NCBI GenBank assembly: GCA_937991535.1
Contig: CALKHN010000013.1
Location: 62,001 to 126,000, forward strand
Origin: an uncultured Sphingobacteriales bacterium
GTDB taxonomy: Bacteria; Bacteroidota; Bacteroidia; Chitinophagales; Chitinophagaceae
Length of the DNA stretch: 64,000 bases
Direction: 5' to 3'
Made by a program: the position numbers and the translations under genes. Below the pieces are notes generated by a model. That model had not been told where the DNA came from and did no database searches. It was given only the letters and a program-made list of their open reading frames with translations. Below, piece by piece: positions 53,654 through 62,626 of the stretch. Numbering within the stretch: the stretch's first letter is position 1; every line of letters starts with the position of its first letter.

Positions 53654-55147
53654 TTATCTTGTTCTCCCATCCAGCGGGATATCCCGTTTTAGCATATCGT
53701 TGCGATTGGCCATTTCCCAGGCGGTAAAAAATATCAGCTTTGCTCTTTTTTGCATCAGGCTGTAATTGATCTTATCGGGCGTATCGGTGGGTTTATGGTA
53801 ATCGGGGTGTAAACCGCTGAAATAAAATATAACCGGCACCCCGTTTTTGGCAAAATTATAATGGTCGCTGCGGTAATAGATCCTTTCCGGATCCTTAGGA
53901 TCGTTGTATTTATAATCCAGTTCCAGTTTGCTGTATTTTTTATTGATGGCCTCGCTGATGGGTTTAAGATCGGAGCTCAGTTTATCATCACCAACAATGT
54001 AAATATAATTGGAAGAGTCTCCGTGTTTACGACTGGGATCTATCCTTCCTACCATATCAATATTCAAATTCACCGTGGTCTTCTCCAAAGGCAGGGCGGG
54101 GTGCGATGAATAGTAATCGGAACCCCATAAGCCTTTCTCTTCGCCACTTACGGCCATAAACAAAATACTCCTCCGCGGGCCCTTACCCGCCGCTTTTGCC
54201 TTTGAAAATGCTTTGGCCAGTTCTAATATGGTTACGGTACCGGAGCCGTCATCATCTGCGCCATACCATATGGTGTCGCCTCTTTTTCCCAAGTGATCAT
54301 AATGGGCAGTAAGCACCACATATTCATCCTTCAAATCGGTTCCTTCCAGAATGCCCAGTACGTTGCTGCTTTGCAGCGTAATGGTTGTTTTATTAAAGCT
54401 GAGTGCTATGTTAGCAGCATATACCTGTGGCGTTTGTGCGGTTGCTTTTTGGACAGCATATCCTGGTCCCATAATTTTTTCTGCCAGTTTTTCGCTGATG
54501 TTAAATGTAGTGATGCGCTGCGTTTTCTGGTAGCGGTTCACATACATATTTCCTTTGTTGTTTGTAGCGGCAATATTTTTATTGACCACCAAAAGCGCAG
54601 CGGCGCCATTTTTCATGGCCGCGCTTTGTTGTGTAAAACCGCTGAAACCTTTGCGGCTTCCCGCCGGAACATCCTCAGACCATACCATCACCAGTTTTCC
54701 CTTTACATCCAGTCCTTTGTAATCATCGTGGGTTGAATCGCTTATCCCGTTTCCTGCAAAAACAACCTCCGAAAAACGGTAAGCGGCGGGGTGGCTGGTC
54801 ATAAGGTTCACCGAAAAATCTTCGTTTGCTACAAATGCCGTGTCGTTTACGGAAAAGGAAAGATTTTGTAAAGAGTCTACATACACAGGGAAATGCATCT
54901 GGTAGTTGTTATTATTACCAGGAACCAGCCCAAGTGTTTTGAATTCATTTTGAATATAGGCCGCAGCTTTTCGTTGGCCTTCGGTTGCCGTTTCCCGGCC
55001 TTCCATTTCGGCACCGGCAATAATGTACAAATGCCTTCGCATATCTTCAATTGTAATACGCTTTGCAAAAGATTTGGGGTTGGTTTTGTGCTGGGCCTGA
55101 GCCAGCAGGGCAGGTAAAACAAAAAGTAACAATGCCAGTTTTTTCAT
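53654..55147 (-). CDS. M28-family metallopeptidase with PA domain, secreted
   Basis: A 497-residue exported zinc aminopeptidase. The signal peptide is MKKLALLLFVLPALLAQA, so the ATG at 55147 is preferred over a TTG ten codons upstream. A PA-like insert spans about 130-260 (GLDVKGKLVMVWSEDVPAG, then AALLVVNKNIAAT). The M28 catalytic domain at about 280-490 has ahead of it the metal His in LTAHYDHLG and GADDDGSGTVTILELAKAF (bridging Asp). VSGEEKGLWGS (catalytic Glu), NLNIDMVGR and YYRSDHYNFAKNGVPVIFY (last His) follow. It likely trims peptides in the periplasm or outside the cell. Confidence 0.94.
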   Translation of the reverse strand: MKKLALLLFVLPALLAQAQHKTNPKSFAKRITIEDMRRHLYIIAGAEMEGRETATEGQRKAAAYIQNEFKTLGLVPGNNNNYQMHFPVYVDSLQNLSFSVNDTAFVANEDFSVNLMTSHPAAYRFSEVVFAGNGISDSTHDDYKGLDVKGKLVMVWSEDVPAGSRKGFSGFTQQSAAMKNGAAALLVVNKNIAATNNKGNMYVNRYQKTQRITTFNISEKLAEKIMGPGYAVQKATAQTPQVYAANIALSFNKTTITLQSSNVLGILEGTDLKDEYVVLTAHYDHLGKRGDTIWYGADDDGSGTVTILELAKAFSKAKAAGKGPRRSILFMAVSGEEKGLWGSDYYSSHPALPLEKTTVNLNIDMVGRIDPSRKHGDSSNYIYIVGDDKLSSDLKPISEAINKKYSKLELDYKYNDPKDPERIYYRSDHYNFAKNGVPVIFYFSGLHPDYHKPTDTPDKINYSLMQKRAKLIFFTAWEMANRNDMLKRDIPLDGRTR

Positions 55148-55169
55148 AATATGATCGTTTGAAATAAAT

Positions 55170-55203
55170 ATGCCCAAACATAATGGAAAATTACATTGGG
55201 CAT
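55170..55203. promoter_or_regulatory. Inverted repeat over the M28 gene -7 box
   Basis: ATGCCCAA (55170-55177) and its exact complement TTGGGCAT (55196-55203) flank the minus-strand -7 box TATGTTTG (55175-55182). A protein binding this palindrome would cover the promoter of the M28 gene, so it is a candidate operator. The remaining bases of this spacer (to 55486) hold only weak palindromes. Confidence 0.38.
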
Positions 55204-55378
55204 ATCGTTGTTATGACAATTGGTTAATAAAATCAACTATAAGCAGGCTATTTTACCCGCTCTTTTCGTGTTTCGCCCAGCTTCAAATTTTGTTTTAATA
55301 AATTTTCATACCGCGTTAAAAATTTTGCCTGCTACTCAGGAATTTGTATCTTAACAAGTATTTTCGTTCACTTTAAAA

Positions 55379-55469
55379 GTGGGGTATGATCAACAAATTT
55401 ATTTTCGTACCGGAAGGAAAAAAAATGATTCCCCACCGCAAACAAAATCATTCCGCGTTTTTAAAAACG
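55379..55469. promoter_or_regulatory. Palindromes upstream of the AraC-type regulator
   Basis: GTGGGG (55379-55384) pairs with CCCCAC (55431-55436). CGTTTTTAAAAACG (55456-55469) is a perfect 14-bp palindrome 17 nt before the ATG at 55487. Either could be an operator for autoregulation. This is inference from position only. Confidence 0.3.
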
Positions 55470-55486
55470 ACTAAAATATTGTTGTT

Positions 55487-56590
55487 ATGCCCCTCTTTAT
55501 GGATTTTCACAAGTTCGACAATATAACCATTGAGGCTGTTAAAACCGCCCACACCGCTGATTTGGGTGTGCAGGATCAATACGGTGTAAAATATCACCAG
55601 TTTTGGGTAAATGAAGAGCAAGGCACAGTTTTTTGCCTGACAGAAGGTCCTGATAAGGAAACTTGTGAAAAAGTACACCAGATAGCGCATGGCAACGTAG
55701 CCTGTGCTCTTACAGAAGTAGAACCCGGGATTTATGAAAAGCTGATGGGTAAAGCTTATAAGCTGGATCATGGTCATGTGCGCCACGCCGACGGAACAAC
55801 CGATTCCGGCTACCGTAGTATATTGGCGGTTTCCATTTATGGCGTTACACATGCTTCGGGTTTGAAAGATATTTCTCTTTTGGTATCCCACAACTGGGCC
55901 AAAAAGCTGGTCACCGATACCATTGCCGCCTTTAATGGAAGAGCATTAATGTGGGGAACGGATGCCAGCCTTACCGGCATTTTTGACGACTCCACACAGG
56001 CTGTTCAATGCGCTGTTCAAATCCGCCATGCACTTCTTCAAACGACAGGAAAAGTTTCGAAAAGTATTCTTAAGATCGGATTAAGCGCTTCGCAGCCGGT
56101 AACAGCAGAAGGCGACTTTTTTAATGAAGCCATTAAACTGGCACACAGGCTGAGCAGGATGGCGCAGTATAATCAGATACTTATTTCCGCTCTTGTAAAA
56201 AGACTTTGTAAAGAAGAACATCTTTTATCAGATTCAAATGCTGTTAAATCGCTCCGGCTAAAAGAAGAGGAATTTATATCGAACCTCATGCATGTTGCCG
56301 AAGCAAAACTTTCGGACCAGCGTTTCGATCTCAACAGCATGAGCAGCGAAATTTGTATAAGCCGCCCGCAGCTTTACCGCAAAATTACTGCCTTAACCGG
56401 GCGGTCTCCTCATAATTTTATGCTCGACCTGCGCATGGATAAAGCACTGGCATTGCTAAAACAAAAAACCAACAACATCGCGGAAATCGCCTATCAAACC
56501 GGCTTCAACAGTCCATCCTATTTTACCAAATGCTTTTGTGAAAAATTTGGTTGTACTCCTTCGCTTTTTGCTAAAATCAATATAACCTGA
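55487..56590 (+). CDS. DUF4242 / degenerate class III cyclase-like / AraC-type HTH fusion regulator
   Basis: A 367-residue protein with three parts. Residues about 1-90 resemble DUF4242 (SCO4226-like, small alpha/beta barrel): YHQFWVNEEQGTVFCLTEGP. Residues about 110-245 resemble a class III nucleotidyl cyclase (TIAAFNGRALMWGTDASLTG, QAVQCAVQIRHAL, EGDFFNEAIKLAHRLSRMAQ, ILISALVKRL). However, the first metal Asp of the usual FxDIxGF is missing (LAVSIYGVT) and the usual Asn is Lys, so catalysis is unlikely. Residues about 265-365 are an AraC-type double HTH (LNSMSSEICISRPQLYRKI, then NIAEIAYQTGFNSPSYFTKC). It is probably a ligand-sensing transcription factor for the FAD oxidoreductase 269 bp downstream. 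The family assignment of the first two parts is by resemblance. Confidence 0.8.
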   Translation: MPLFMDFHKFDNITIEAVKTAHTADLGVQDQYGVKYHQFWVNEEQGTVFCLTEGPDKETCEKVHQIAHGNVACALTEVEPGIYEKLMGKAYKLDHGHVRHADGTTDSGYRSILAVSIYGVTHASGLKDISLLVSHNWAKKLVTDTIAAFNGRALMWGTDASLTGIFDDSTQAVQCAVQIRHALLQTTGKVSKSILKIGLSASQPVTAEGDFFNEAIKLAHRLSRMAQYNQILISALVKRLCKEEHLLSDSNAVKSLRLKEEEFISNLMHVAEAKLSDQRFDLNSMSSEICISRPQLYRKITALTGRSPHNFMLDLRMDKALALLKQKTNNIAEIAYQTGFNSPSYFTKCFCEKFGCTPSLFAKINIT

Positions 56591-56596
56591 ACAACG

Positions 56597-56608
56597 ATCT
56601 GATCAGAT
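56597..56608. promoter_or_regulatory. Perfect 12-bp palindrome in the regulator-oxidoreductase spacer
   Basis: ATCTGATCAGAT lies 6 nt after the regulator's stop codon and about 250 nt upstream of the FAD oxidoreductase. A candidate binding site, unproven. Confidence 0.25.
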
Positions 56609-56859
56609 ATTGTTATTCTTTGAATAATAATTGATACCTGCCTGTAAAAACGCTGTCTACCTTTGTGATTAAGTACGCTTCCCCGATTTGTCAAAATTCT
56701 TCCAGCAGATCCTTTGAATGCTCCCGCTTTATTTTTGATGCCAAAGAACAACTAAACCTGTAAAACCGATTTTTGAACTTCTAAAAAAAACTACGATCCT
56801 GTTGCTCAATAATTTTAAACAGGTCTTCGCACGAAATCCATCACTTCAAATATTACCAT

Positions 56860-58257
56860 ATGACATCTCAAACGATTGCTGCTTTCAAAGCCGGTTTACG
56901 TGGAAAACTGATTCAGCCGGAGGATGCTGAATACAATGACGCCAGAAAAGTTTACAACGGTATGATTGATAAACATCCTGCATTGATTGCCCAATGTGCA
57001 GATACCGCCGATGTGATCGCTTCAGTGAACTTTGCGAGGAATAATGATATGCTCCTTGCTGTAAGAAGCGGAGGCCACAATGGAGGCGGGTTGGGAATAT
57101 GCGATGATGGATTGGTTATTGATTTGTCGCTCCTGAAGTATACACATGTTGACCCCGCGGGTATGACGGTGCTGGCTGGCGCAGGATGTACCTGGGGCGA
57201 TATTGACCATGCCACGCACACATTTGGGCTGGCTACACCCAGCGGCATTATTTCCACCACAGGCGTGGGCGGCTTAACATTAGGTGGCGGACTTGGCCAT
57301 CTTACCCGGAAATGCGGATTGACTATTGATAATGTATTGTCTGTTGACATGGTGCTGGCCAACGGCGATTTTGTTACAGCCAATGCCGGTCAAAACCAGG
57401 ATTTGTACTGGGCCATAAGAGGAGGAGGAGGAAATTTTGGCGTGGTAACTTCTTTCCTTTTCAAACTGCATCCTATTGATACCGTATACGCCGGGCCAAT
57501 GCTGTATGAAATAAGCGAAGGCAAGGAAGTAATGGAATGGTACCAGGATTTGATTGTCAAAGCGCCCGATGAGCTGAACGGTTTTTTTGCTTTTCTTACG
57601 GTGCCGCCAGGGGATCCATTTCCCCCACATCTCCATCTTAAAAAAATGTGTGGTATCGTTTGGGCTTATACCGGGCCACTGGAACAGGCCGAAGAAACAT
57701 TCAAACCCATCCGTGCCTTTAAGCAGCCGGCACTCGACATGGTGGGGCCGCTTCCACAACCTGTATTGCAAAGTATGTTTGATGCATTGTATCCTCCCGG
57801 CCTGCAATGGTACTGGAAGGCCGACTTTGTAAATGAACTTACTGCAGAATCTATTGCGGAGCATTTACGCTTTGGAGAAACGCTTCCATCCATGCATTCT
57901 ACCATGCATTTATATCCTGTTAATGGTGCTGCCGGTCGTGTAGGAAAAACAGAAACACCCTGGAACTACCGTGAGGCGGTTTGGGGAATGGTAATGGTAG
58001 GCGTTGATCCTGATCCGGCAAACAACAGCAAAACGATCGCATGGACAAAACAATACTGGGAGGCATTGCATCCCTATTCGGCCGGTGGCGCCTATGTAAA
58101 TATGATGATGGATGAAGGTGAAGACCGCGTAAAAGCAAGCTATGGCGATAACTACGAAAGACTGGTAAAAATAAAAACCAAATATGATCCTGATAATTTA
58201 TTCAGGGTAAATCAAAATATTAAACCGCGGTTGGTTGCTGCGGACGCTATGGCATAG
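56860..58257 (+). CDS. Berberine-bridge-type FAD-dependent oxidoreductase
   Basis: A 465-residue flavoprotein oxidase. The N-terminal FAD_binding_4 domain (about 40-215) has RSGGHNGGGLGICDDGLVID, with His73 as the covalent-FAD residue. GGLTLGGGLGHLTRKCGLTI and LYWAIRGGGGNFGVVTSF follow. The C-terminal BBE domain ends with YGDNYERLVKIKTKYDPDNLFRVNQNI. The Cys that gives bicovalent FAD in plant enzymes is absent from TPSGIISTTGVGG, so attachment is through His alone. No signal peptide is present. It oxidises an unknown alcohol, sugar or lactone-type compound. It is probably regulated by the adjacent AraC-type protein. Confidence 0.92.
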   Translation: MTSQTIAAFKAGLRGKLIQPEDAEYNDARKVYNGMIDKHPALIAQCADTADVIASVNFARNNDMLLAVRSGGHNGGGLGICDDGLVIDLSLLKYTHVDPAGMTVLAGAGCTWGDIDHATHTFGLATPSGIISTTGVGGLTLGGGLGHLTRKCGLTIDNVLSVDMVLANGDFVTANAGQNQDLYWAIRGGGGNFGVVTSFLFKLHPIDTVYAGPMLYEISEGKEVMEWYQDLIVKAPDELNGFFAFLTVPPGDPFPPHLHLKKMCGIVWAYTGPLEQAEETFKPIRAFKQPALDMVGPLPQPVLQSMFDALYPPGLQWYWKADFVNELTAESIAEHLRFGETLPSMHSTMHLYPVNGAAGRVGKTETPWNYREAVWGMVMVGVDPDPANNSKTIAWTKQYWEALHPYSAGGAYVNMMMDEGEDRVKASYGDNYERLVKIKTKYDPDNLFRVNQNIKPRLVAADAMA

Positions 58258-58463
58258 AAGTTTATGAAATATTGCTTATCGTTTATTGTTCCTTAAAATT
58301 CAAACCCGTAAAATTTTATTTGTGAGCTTTGCGGGTACCCGGTCCCCGGGACAACCTCTTTTTAAAATTCCGGTTACTATCAATTACCTGCTGTTTCCCT
58401 TAGCCGGGAAAAAGCCGGCTCATCATCTGGTAAATTAAACCCTTGGTCTTTTTAATTTTTTTT

Positions 58464-59018
58464 ATGGTAAAGATCTTTAACGCGGTTATTGCTGTTTTGC
58501 TGTTTATGCTACTTTGTCAATATGCCCTTGCACAGTCATTCAATATAAATAAAAAGGTATACCGGTTTTCCATCCGGGCGGCTCAGGACTTAGCCGGCGA
58601 AAAGCCTTCCCCAAAAGCCAGGCAATATTTAAACAGCATCAATATAAGGGCCGTAAGAGATTTCATGAAACGGCATGCGGCTGCTACTAATGAATTTTGG
58701 GCTGTTATGGATAACGGCGGATTTAAAGTAAATTTTATTGACGGTGGTATACATTATTCAGTCTATTATAATAAACATGGAAACTGGGTAAATAGCTTAA
58801 AAATGTATGCAGAAGATCGTTTGCCGCGAAACGTACGGCATATGGTTCAACGGGAATACTACCACCATACTGTTGCGCAGATCTATGAGATTGAAACGAT
58901 CAAAAACAATAGCAAACCCACTTATATTATTCGTTTAGAAGATGAACATTCATTTATTTTTATCCGGGTACAGGATAGTACCATGGACATATGGAAGGAA
59001 TTTGAAAAAGCGGAATAG
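58464..59018 (+). CDS. Secreted PepSY-like protein
   Basis: A 184-residue exported protein from the ATG at 58464; a TTG at 58443 would add seven residues. The signal peptide MVKIFNAVIAVLLFMLLCQYALAQ is followed by a charged helix and a beta-rich C-terminal half. The YYNKHGNWVNSLKMYAEDRLP ... IYEIETIKNNSKPTYIIRLED pattern resembles the PepSY-like (BLIP-type) domain common in Bacteroidota periplasmic proteins. Function unknown. It is not obviously part of the FAD gene's unit, since 206 bp separate them. Confidence 0.7.
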   Translation: MVKIFNAVIAVLLFMLLCQYALAQSFNINKKVYRFSIRAAQDLAGEKPSPKARQYLNSINIRAVRDFMKRHAAATNEFWAVMDNGGFKVNFIDGGIHYSVYYNKHGNWVNSLKMYAEDRLPRNVRHMVQREYYHHTVAQIYEIETIKNNSKPTYIIRLEDEHSFIFIRVQDSTMDIWKEFEKAE

Positions 59019-59053
59019 TGGATTGGAATGCAACCGTTCATAGCAGCCCAGGT

Positions 59054-59082
59054 TTTGATAAGATAGAATTGTTATAATTTCG
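59054..59082 (+). promoter_or_regulatory. Promoter of tadA
   Basis: TTTG at 59054-59057, 17 nt, then TAATTTCG at 59075-59082 (one mismatch to TAnnTTTG), just 5 nt before the ATG, so the leader would be absent or extremely short. Confidence 0.35.
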
Positions 59083-59087
59083 GCTTT

Positions 59088-59543
59088 ATGCAGGAGGATA
59101 TACATTTCATGCAGCAGGCATTGACGGAAGCCAAAAAGGCATTTGAGGAAGAAGAAATACCGGTGGGAGCTATAGTGGTAATGAATAACGCTATTATTGG
59201 ACGCGGATATAACCAGGTTGAAAAATTAAACGACCCTACCGCGCATGCGGAAATGATCGCCCTTACTTCGGCGTTTAATTATCTGGGCAGCAAATATTTA
59301 CCTGAAGCCAGCATTTATATCACCGTGGAGCCCTGCCTGATGTGCGCAGGCGCTTTATACTGGAGCAAGATTGGCAAAATTGTCTTTGGCGCTACAGACG
59401 AAAAAAACGGGAGCATTAGCCGCCCGCCCTTCAGCACACTACCGCAATTCTCGCCCTTTCATCCCAAAACCATTGTGCAAAAAGGTATTTTACGGGAAGA
59501 ATGCGCTCAACTGATGAAAAGTTTTTTTAAGACCAGGAGGTAG
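59088..59543 (+). CDS. tadA: tRNA-specific adenosine deaminase
   Basis: Converts A34 to inosine in tRNA-Arg(ACG). The 151-residue cytidine-deaminase-fold protein has the zinc and catalytic residues His53 and Glu55 in DPTAHAEMIAL, and Cys83 and Cys86 in VEPCLMCAGAL. The C-terminal helix with GILREECAQLMKSFFKTRR is the expected RNA-contacting end. Confidence 0.95.
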   Translation: MQEDIHFMQQALTEAKKAFEEEEIPVGAIVVMNNAIIGRGYNQVEKLNDPTAHAEMIALTSAFNYLGSKYLPEASIYITVEPCLMCAGALYWSKIGKIVFGATDEKNGSISRPPFSTLPQFSPFHPKTIVQKGILREECAQLMKSFFKTRR

Positions 59544-59545
59544 GT

Positions 59546-59577
59546 AATGTGGAAATGTGAAAATGTGGAATGTGAAG
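59546..59577. repeat. Low-complexity phrase (AATGTGGAAATGTG type)
   Basis: The sequence alternates AATGTGG, AATGTGA, AAATGTGG and AATGTGAAG. Reverse-complement relatives lie at 38042-38077 and 39301-39339, and a TTTGAAATTTGAAA variant at 63361-63390. It lies directly after the tadA stop. Confidence 0.55.
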
Positions 59578-59734
59578 CCCGGATACCAGGAAGAAGAACC
59601 CAATAACAAGAACCAAACAGACAGATGGTTTGTGTCTTATAATGACAAGCAAAATTCAGACCCTGCCGTTTGTAGCTGTCACCTGGAAGCAGATTACTGA
59701 TCTGGCAGCCATAAACGATAAGCAAACCATTGAG

Positions 59735-59768
59735 CACCCTGTACCCTGTAACTCGCAACCTGCAACCC
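59735..59768. repeat. Dispersed CCTGTAACnnGCAACCTGCA-type repeat
   Basis: ACCCTGTACCCTGTAACTCG followed by CAACCTGCAACCC is a degenerate relative of the repeats at 1475-1530 and 18141-18159. It lies in the tadA-receptor spacer. Confidence 0.5.
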
Positions 59769-59790
59769 GAATCAATCTCAAATTTGCTCC

Positions 59791-62331
59791 TTAATCATCA
59801 TCCCCGCCGCCATTACCACGATTATTCCGGTTCAGTAAAGAAAAATCGGCTTTACCAAATTTATAGCTGAAAGAAATGCGGAAACTCCTGACATTCCACC
59901 TTCTGTACGAATCCTGGTAAAAGGTTTCCGTATCATAAATGGTTCCCCACCTCCTTGTATTGAATACATCATTGATACCAAATGTAACAGAGGCCCTGTT
60001 TGCCTTTAAGAAGTCTTTACGTATGGCAAAATCTACGTCAAATTCAGAAAGCTGCCTGCCCTGCGGTATTACCCGTGGCGATTCGTAGTCGGCTATAAGC
60101 TGAAAACTCAGGTTATTGAACAGGGCACTCTTTTCCGTTTTAATTTTATAATTGGTGATCAGCCGCGACTCCCAGTTAAATCCCTTATTGCTCAGATCCG
60201 TGTTGCTGATCCTCGCCTGCACCGTTCTGTACTGCAGGTTAAAGGTGGGCGTAATTTCAAAATTGGGGCCTATTTTATGTTGTACAGTAAATTCGGCTCC
60301 ATACCGGTTGGTGGTGCTGGCGTTTACCCAGGTATTCAAAATGGCATTGGGATCAACGGCTGCATTCTGCAATTGCTCAAACTGTGCTGTTGTAATGGTA
60401 TCGCTGTATTGTGTAATATCGTTGGGATTGTTTCTCCAGTACAAAACGCCCAGAAAATTACCGCCTGTATAGTTCTTGCTGTAATTCAATTCAAAGGAAT
60501 TGATGAATTCCGGCTGCAGTTGAGGGTTGCCCTGCCGCAGGTTAACGGGATCATTGATCTCTATATAAGGATTCAACTGCCAGAAATTAGGCCGCCTGAT
60601 CCTGCGGGAAAAATTAACCTGGATCTCGTCATCTTCCCCGATTTTTTGAGTAAGGAAAAGACTTGGAAATAAAGCGTTCCATATATTTTTGATGGAAGCC
60701 GGATATTCATAACCAAATTTAAAGGCACTATCAATCAGCAGTCCGTCAAATTTCGAATACTCTGCCCTTAAGCCAGCCTGGTATGAAAATGTTCCTATTT
60801 TTTGGGAATAGGTTCCATATACGGCGTTCACGTTTTCGGTGTATTTATAATTATTGCTCAATGGCAGTTTTGTTTCCTGTCCGTTATCATAACCAAAAAC
60901 ATTGAAGTAGCTTTTATAGTCATTAAAATAAGCTCTTAGTCCCGCCTCAAATTTCGAATGCTCACCAATTGGATGTACATAGTCGGTCTCAAAGGTAAAC
61001 TGGTTGTTCTTGTTACTACCGTCATTATTCACTGTTGCAGGTGATCTGTATTCTGTGCCATCAGGAAAAAAATAAGTATTGAGTATGGTTGAGTTAGAGC
61101 TGCCGTTGCCATAGTTATAGGTAACGTCTGCAGTAAGTTCTCTGCCTTCCCGGGGAAAAGTATGCTTGTAATTGATGCGGGTATTGTTGCGGTTAAATCC
61201 CCAGCGGCTGTCGCCGGATCGTTCGCCGTAATATTGCACTACTCTGTTTTTATCAAGATATTCCTGTTGCTGCAGTTCATCATTTTCCGAATTTCCACCC
61301 CCAAAACGTTGTGTAACGGAAATGGTATTGCGGTTATCTATAAAATAATCGAACCCAAAATTGATAGAGGTAAATTTCCTGTGCCGGGTATTGATGCTGT
61401 TCTGGTTGAAAAAATCCCTGGTAACACCCTGCGACTTGTTTTCGCGCAGGGTTCTCCCCTTCGCCTTTCCGCCGGATTGGTTGTAACCGCCACTCATAAA
61501 AAAGTTCAACTTTCCCTGGCGCACATTTAAACTCAGATTGCCGCTCAATATGCCAGGCGTGCCAACAGACGCGGTAGCGATTCCGTTCAGGCCTATGCGT
61601 TTTTCTTTTTTTAATACTACGTTTATAATACCACCGGAGGTGGAGGCATCGAATTTGGCCGACGGATTGGTTATCAGCTCCACCTTTTCAATGTGATCGG
61701 CTGGTATCTGGTCTAAGGTAAGGATGGTGGGCCGCCCGTCTACAAATATCCGGGGGCTGCTGTTGCGCAGTTCAACATTACCATCAATATCCACAGATAC
61801 CGACGGAATATTTTTCATAACGTCAATAGCCGTTCCGCCTGTAGCCGTTAAACTCTTGGCCACATTAAACACTTTACGATCTATACTCATTTCCAGCGCA
61901 GGGCGGGTAGCCGTAATCGTTACATCTGCCAATTGCTTTATTTCGGGATGCAGAGAAATATTGCCCAGGTCTTTTTCAAAGCGCCCGTTTCTTTCAGAAG
62001 AAGTTCTGATAATACGTTCCACAGGTTCATATCCCAATGCCGAAATGATCAGTTTATAATTGTGCTGAGTTGAAATATTAGTGAAACTAAAATTACCATT
62101 GGATTTGGTGAGCACCCCCCCGTATAAGCTGTCTTTATCTGCCAGGTACAATTGTACCGAGGCCGCTTCTATACCTTTACCTGAATTTTCATCTATTAAC
62201 TTTCCATAAATCCTGCTGGTACTCACCCGCAGGGTTGGAACATCACCCGACAATGGTTGTTGCTCCGGATTTTGAGCATTGGCTTCATCAAAAACAAAAA
62301 TAAAAACCAGTAATGGTATAAAAATCCTCAT
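59791..62331 (-). CDS. TonB-dependent receptor-like outer-membrane protein (PF14905 type)
   Basis: An 846-residue outer-membrane protein. The signal peptide MRIFIPLLVFIFVFDEANA is followed by a carboxypeptidase-regulatory-like beta-sandwich at about 38-125 (KLIDENSGKGIEAASVQLY). A plug-like region at about 130-250 has ALEMSIDRKVFNVAKSLTAT, VELRNSSPRIFVDGRPTILT, and IEKVELITNPSAKFDASTSG. The long barrel to the end finishes with SFRISFSYKFGKADF. The C-terminal tail is Asn/Gly/Asp-rich (RNNRGNGGGDDD) and hydrophilic. The substrate is unknown; no SusD gene is adjacent. Confidence 0.93.
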   Translation of the reverse strand: MRIFIPLLVFIFVFDEANAQNPEQQPLSGDVPTLRVSTSRIYGKLIDENSGKGIEAASVQLYLADKDSLYGGVLTKSNGNFSFTNISTQHNYKLIISALGYEPVERIIRTSSERNGRFEKDLGNISLHPEIKQLADVTITATRPALEMSIDRKVFNVAKSLTATGGTAIDVMKNIPSVSVDIDGNVELRNSSPRIFVDGRPTILTLDQIPADHIEKVELITNPSAKFDASTSGGIINVVLKKEKRIGLNGIATASVGTPGILSGNLSLNVRQGKLNFFMSGGYNQSGGKAKGRTLRENKSQGVTRDFFNQNSINTRHRKFTSINFGFDYFIDNRNTISVTQRFGGGNSENDELQQQEYLDKNRVVQYYGERSGDSRWGFNRNNTRINYKHTFPREGRELTADVTYNYGNGSSNSTILNTYFFPDGTEYRSPATVNNDGSNKNNQFTFETDYVHPIGEHSKFEAGLRAYFNDYKSYFNVFGYDNGQETKLPLSNNYKYTENVNAVYGTYSQKIGTFSYQAGLRAEYSKFDGLLIDSAFKFGYEYPASIKNIWNALFPSLFLTQKIGEDDEIQVNFSRRIRRPNFWQLNPYIEINDPVNLRQGNPQLQPEFINSFELNYSKNYTGGNFLGVLYWRNNPNDITQYSDTITTAQFEQLQNAAVDPNAILNTWVNASTTNRYGAEFTVQHKIGPNFEITPTFNLQYRTVQARISNTDLSNKGFNWESRLITNYKIKTEKSALFNNLSFQLIADYESPRVIPQGRQLSEFDVDFAIRKDFLKANRASVTFGINDVFNTRRWGTIYDTETFYQDSYRRWNVRSFRISFSYKFGKADFSLLNRNNRGNGGGDDD

Positions 62332-62626
62332 ACTTTATATTTGGGCTGATGAATCAATATAAATACCAACTGTGGCCAGTAGCCTTAGGCAAGCACAGGG
62401 GCTCAACTAACATTATACCCGACTTAAGTGCTAAAAAAGGATATATAAGAGAAAGGTCAAAGATACACTTTTATGCAGGAGCCGGGGTATCACCGGCAGC
62501 AATTAAAATGCCCCGTCAAATATTTTAACTTTTTATTGCTATAACTTTTTCGCTGGCAGCAGCTACAGACCAGCACTACGCGGAACGCTGCATATGCAGA
62601 CAATTTACCGGGTTTGCAAAACAGGT

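Noticed and set aside
56518..56751. 77-aa minus-strand ORF over the end of the AraC-type regulator
   Set aside because: It is antisense to the HTH coding region and then crosses a spacer. There is no start context, promoter or domain.
59507..59758. 83-aa minus-strand ORF overlapping the 3' end of tadA
   Set aside because: It overlaps the real tadA frame and runs through the low-complexity spacer. Its translation has no recognisable pattern.
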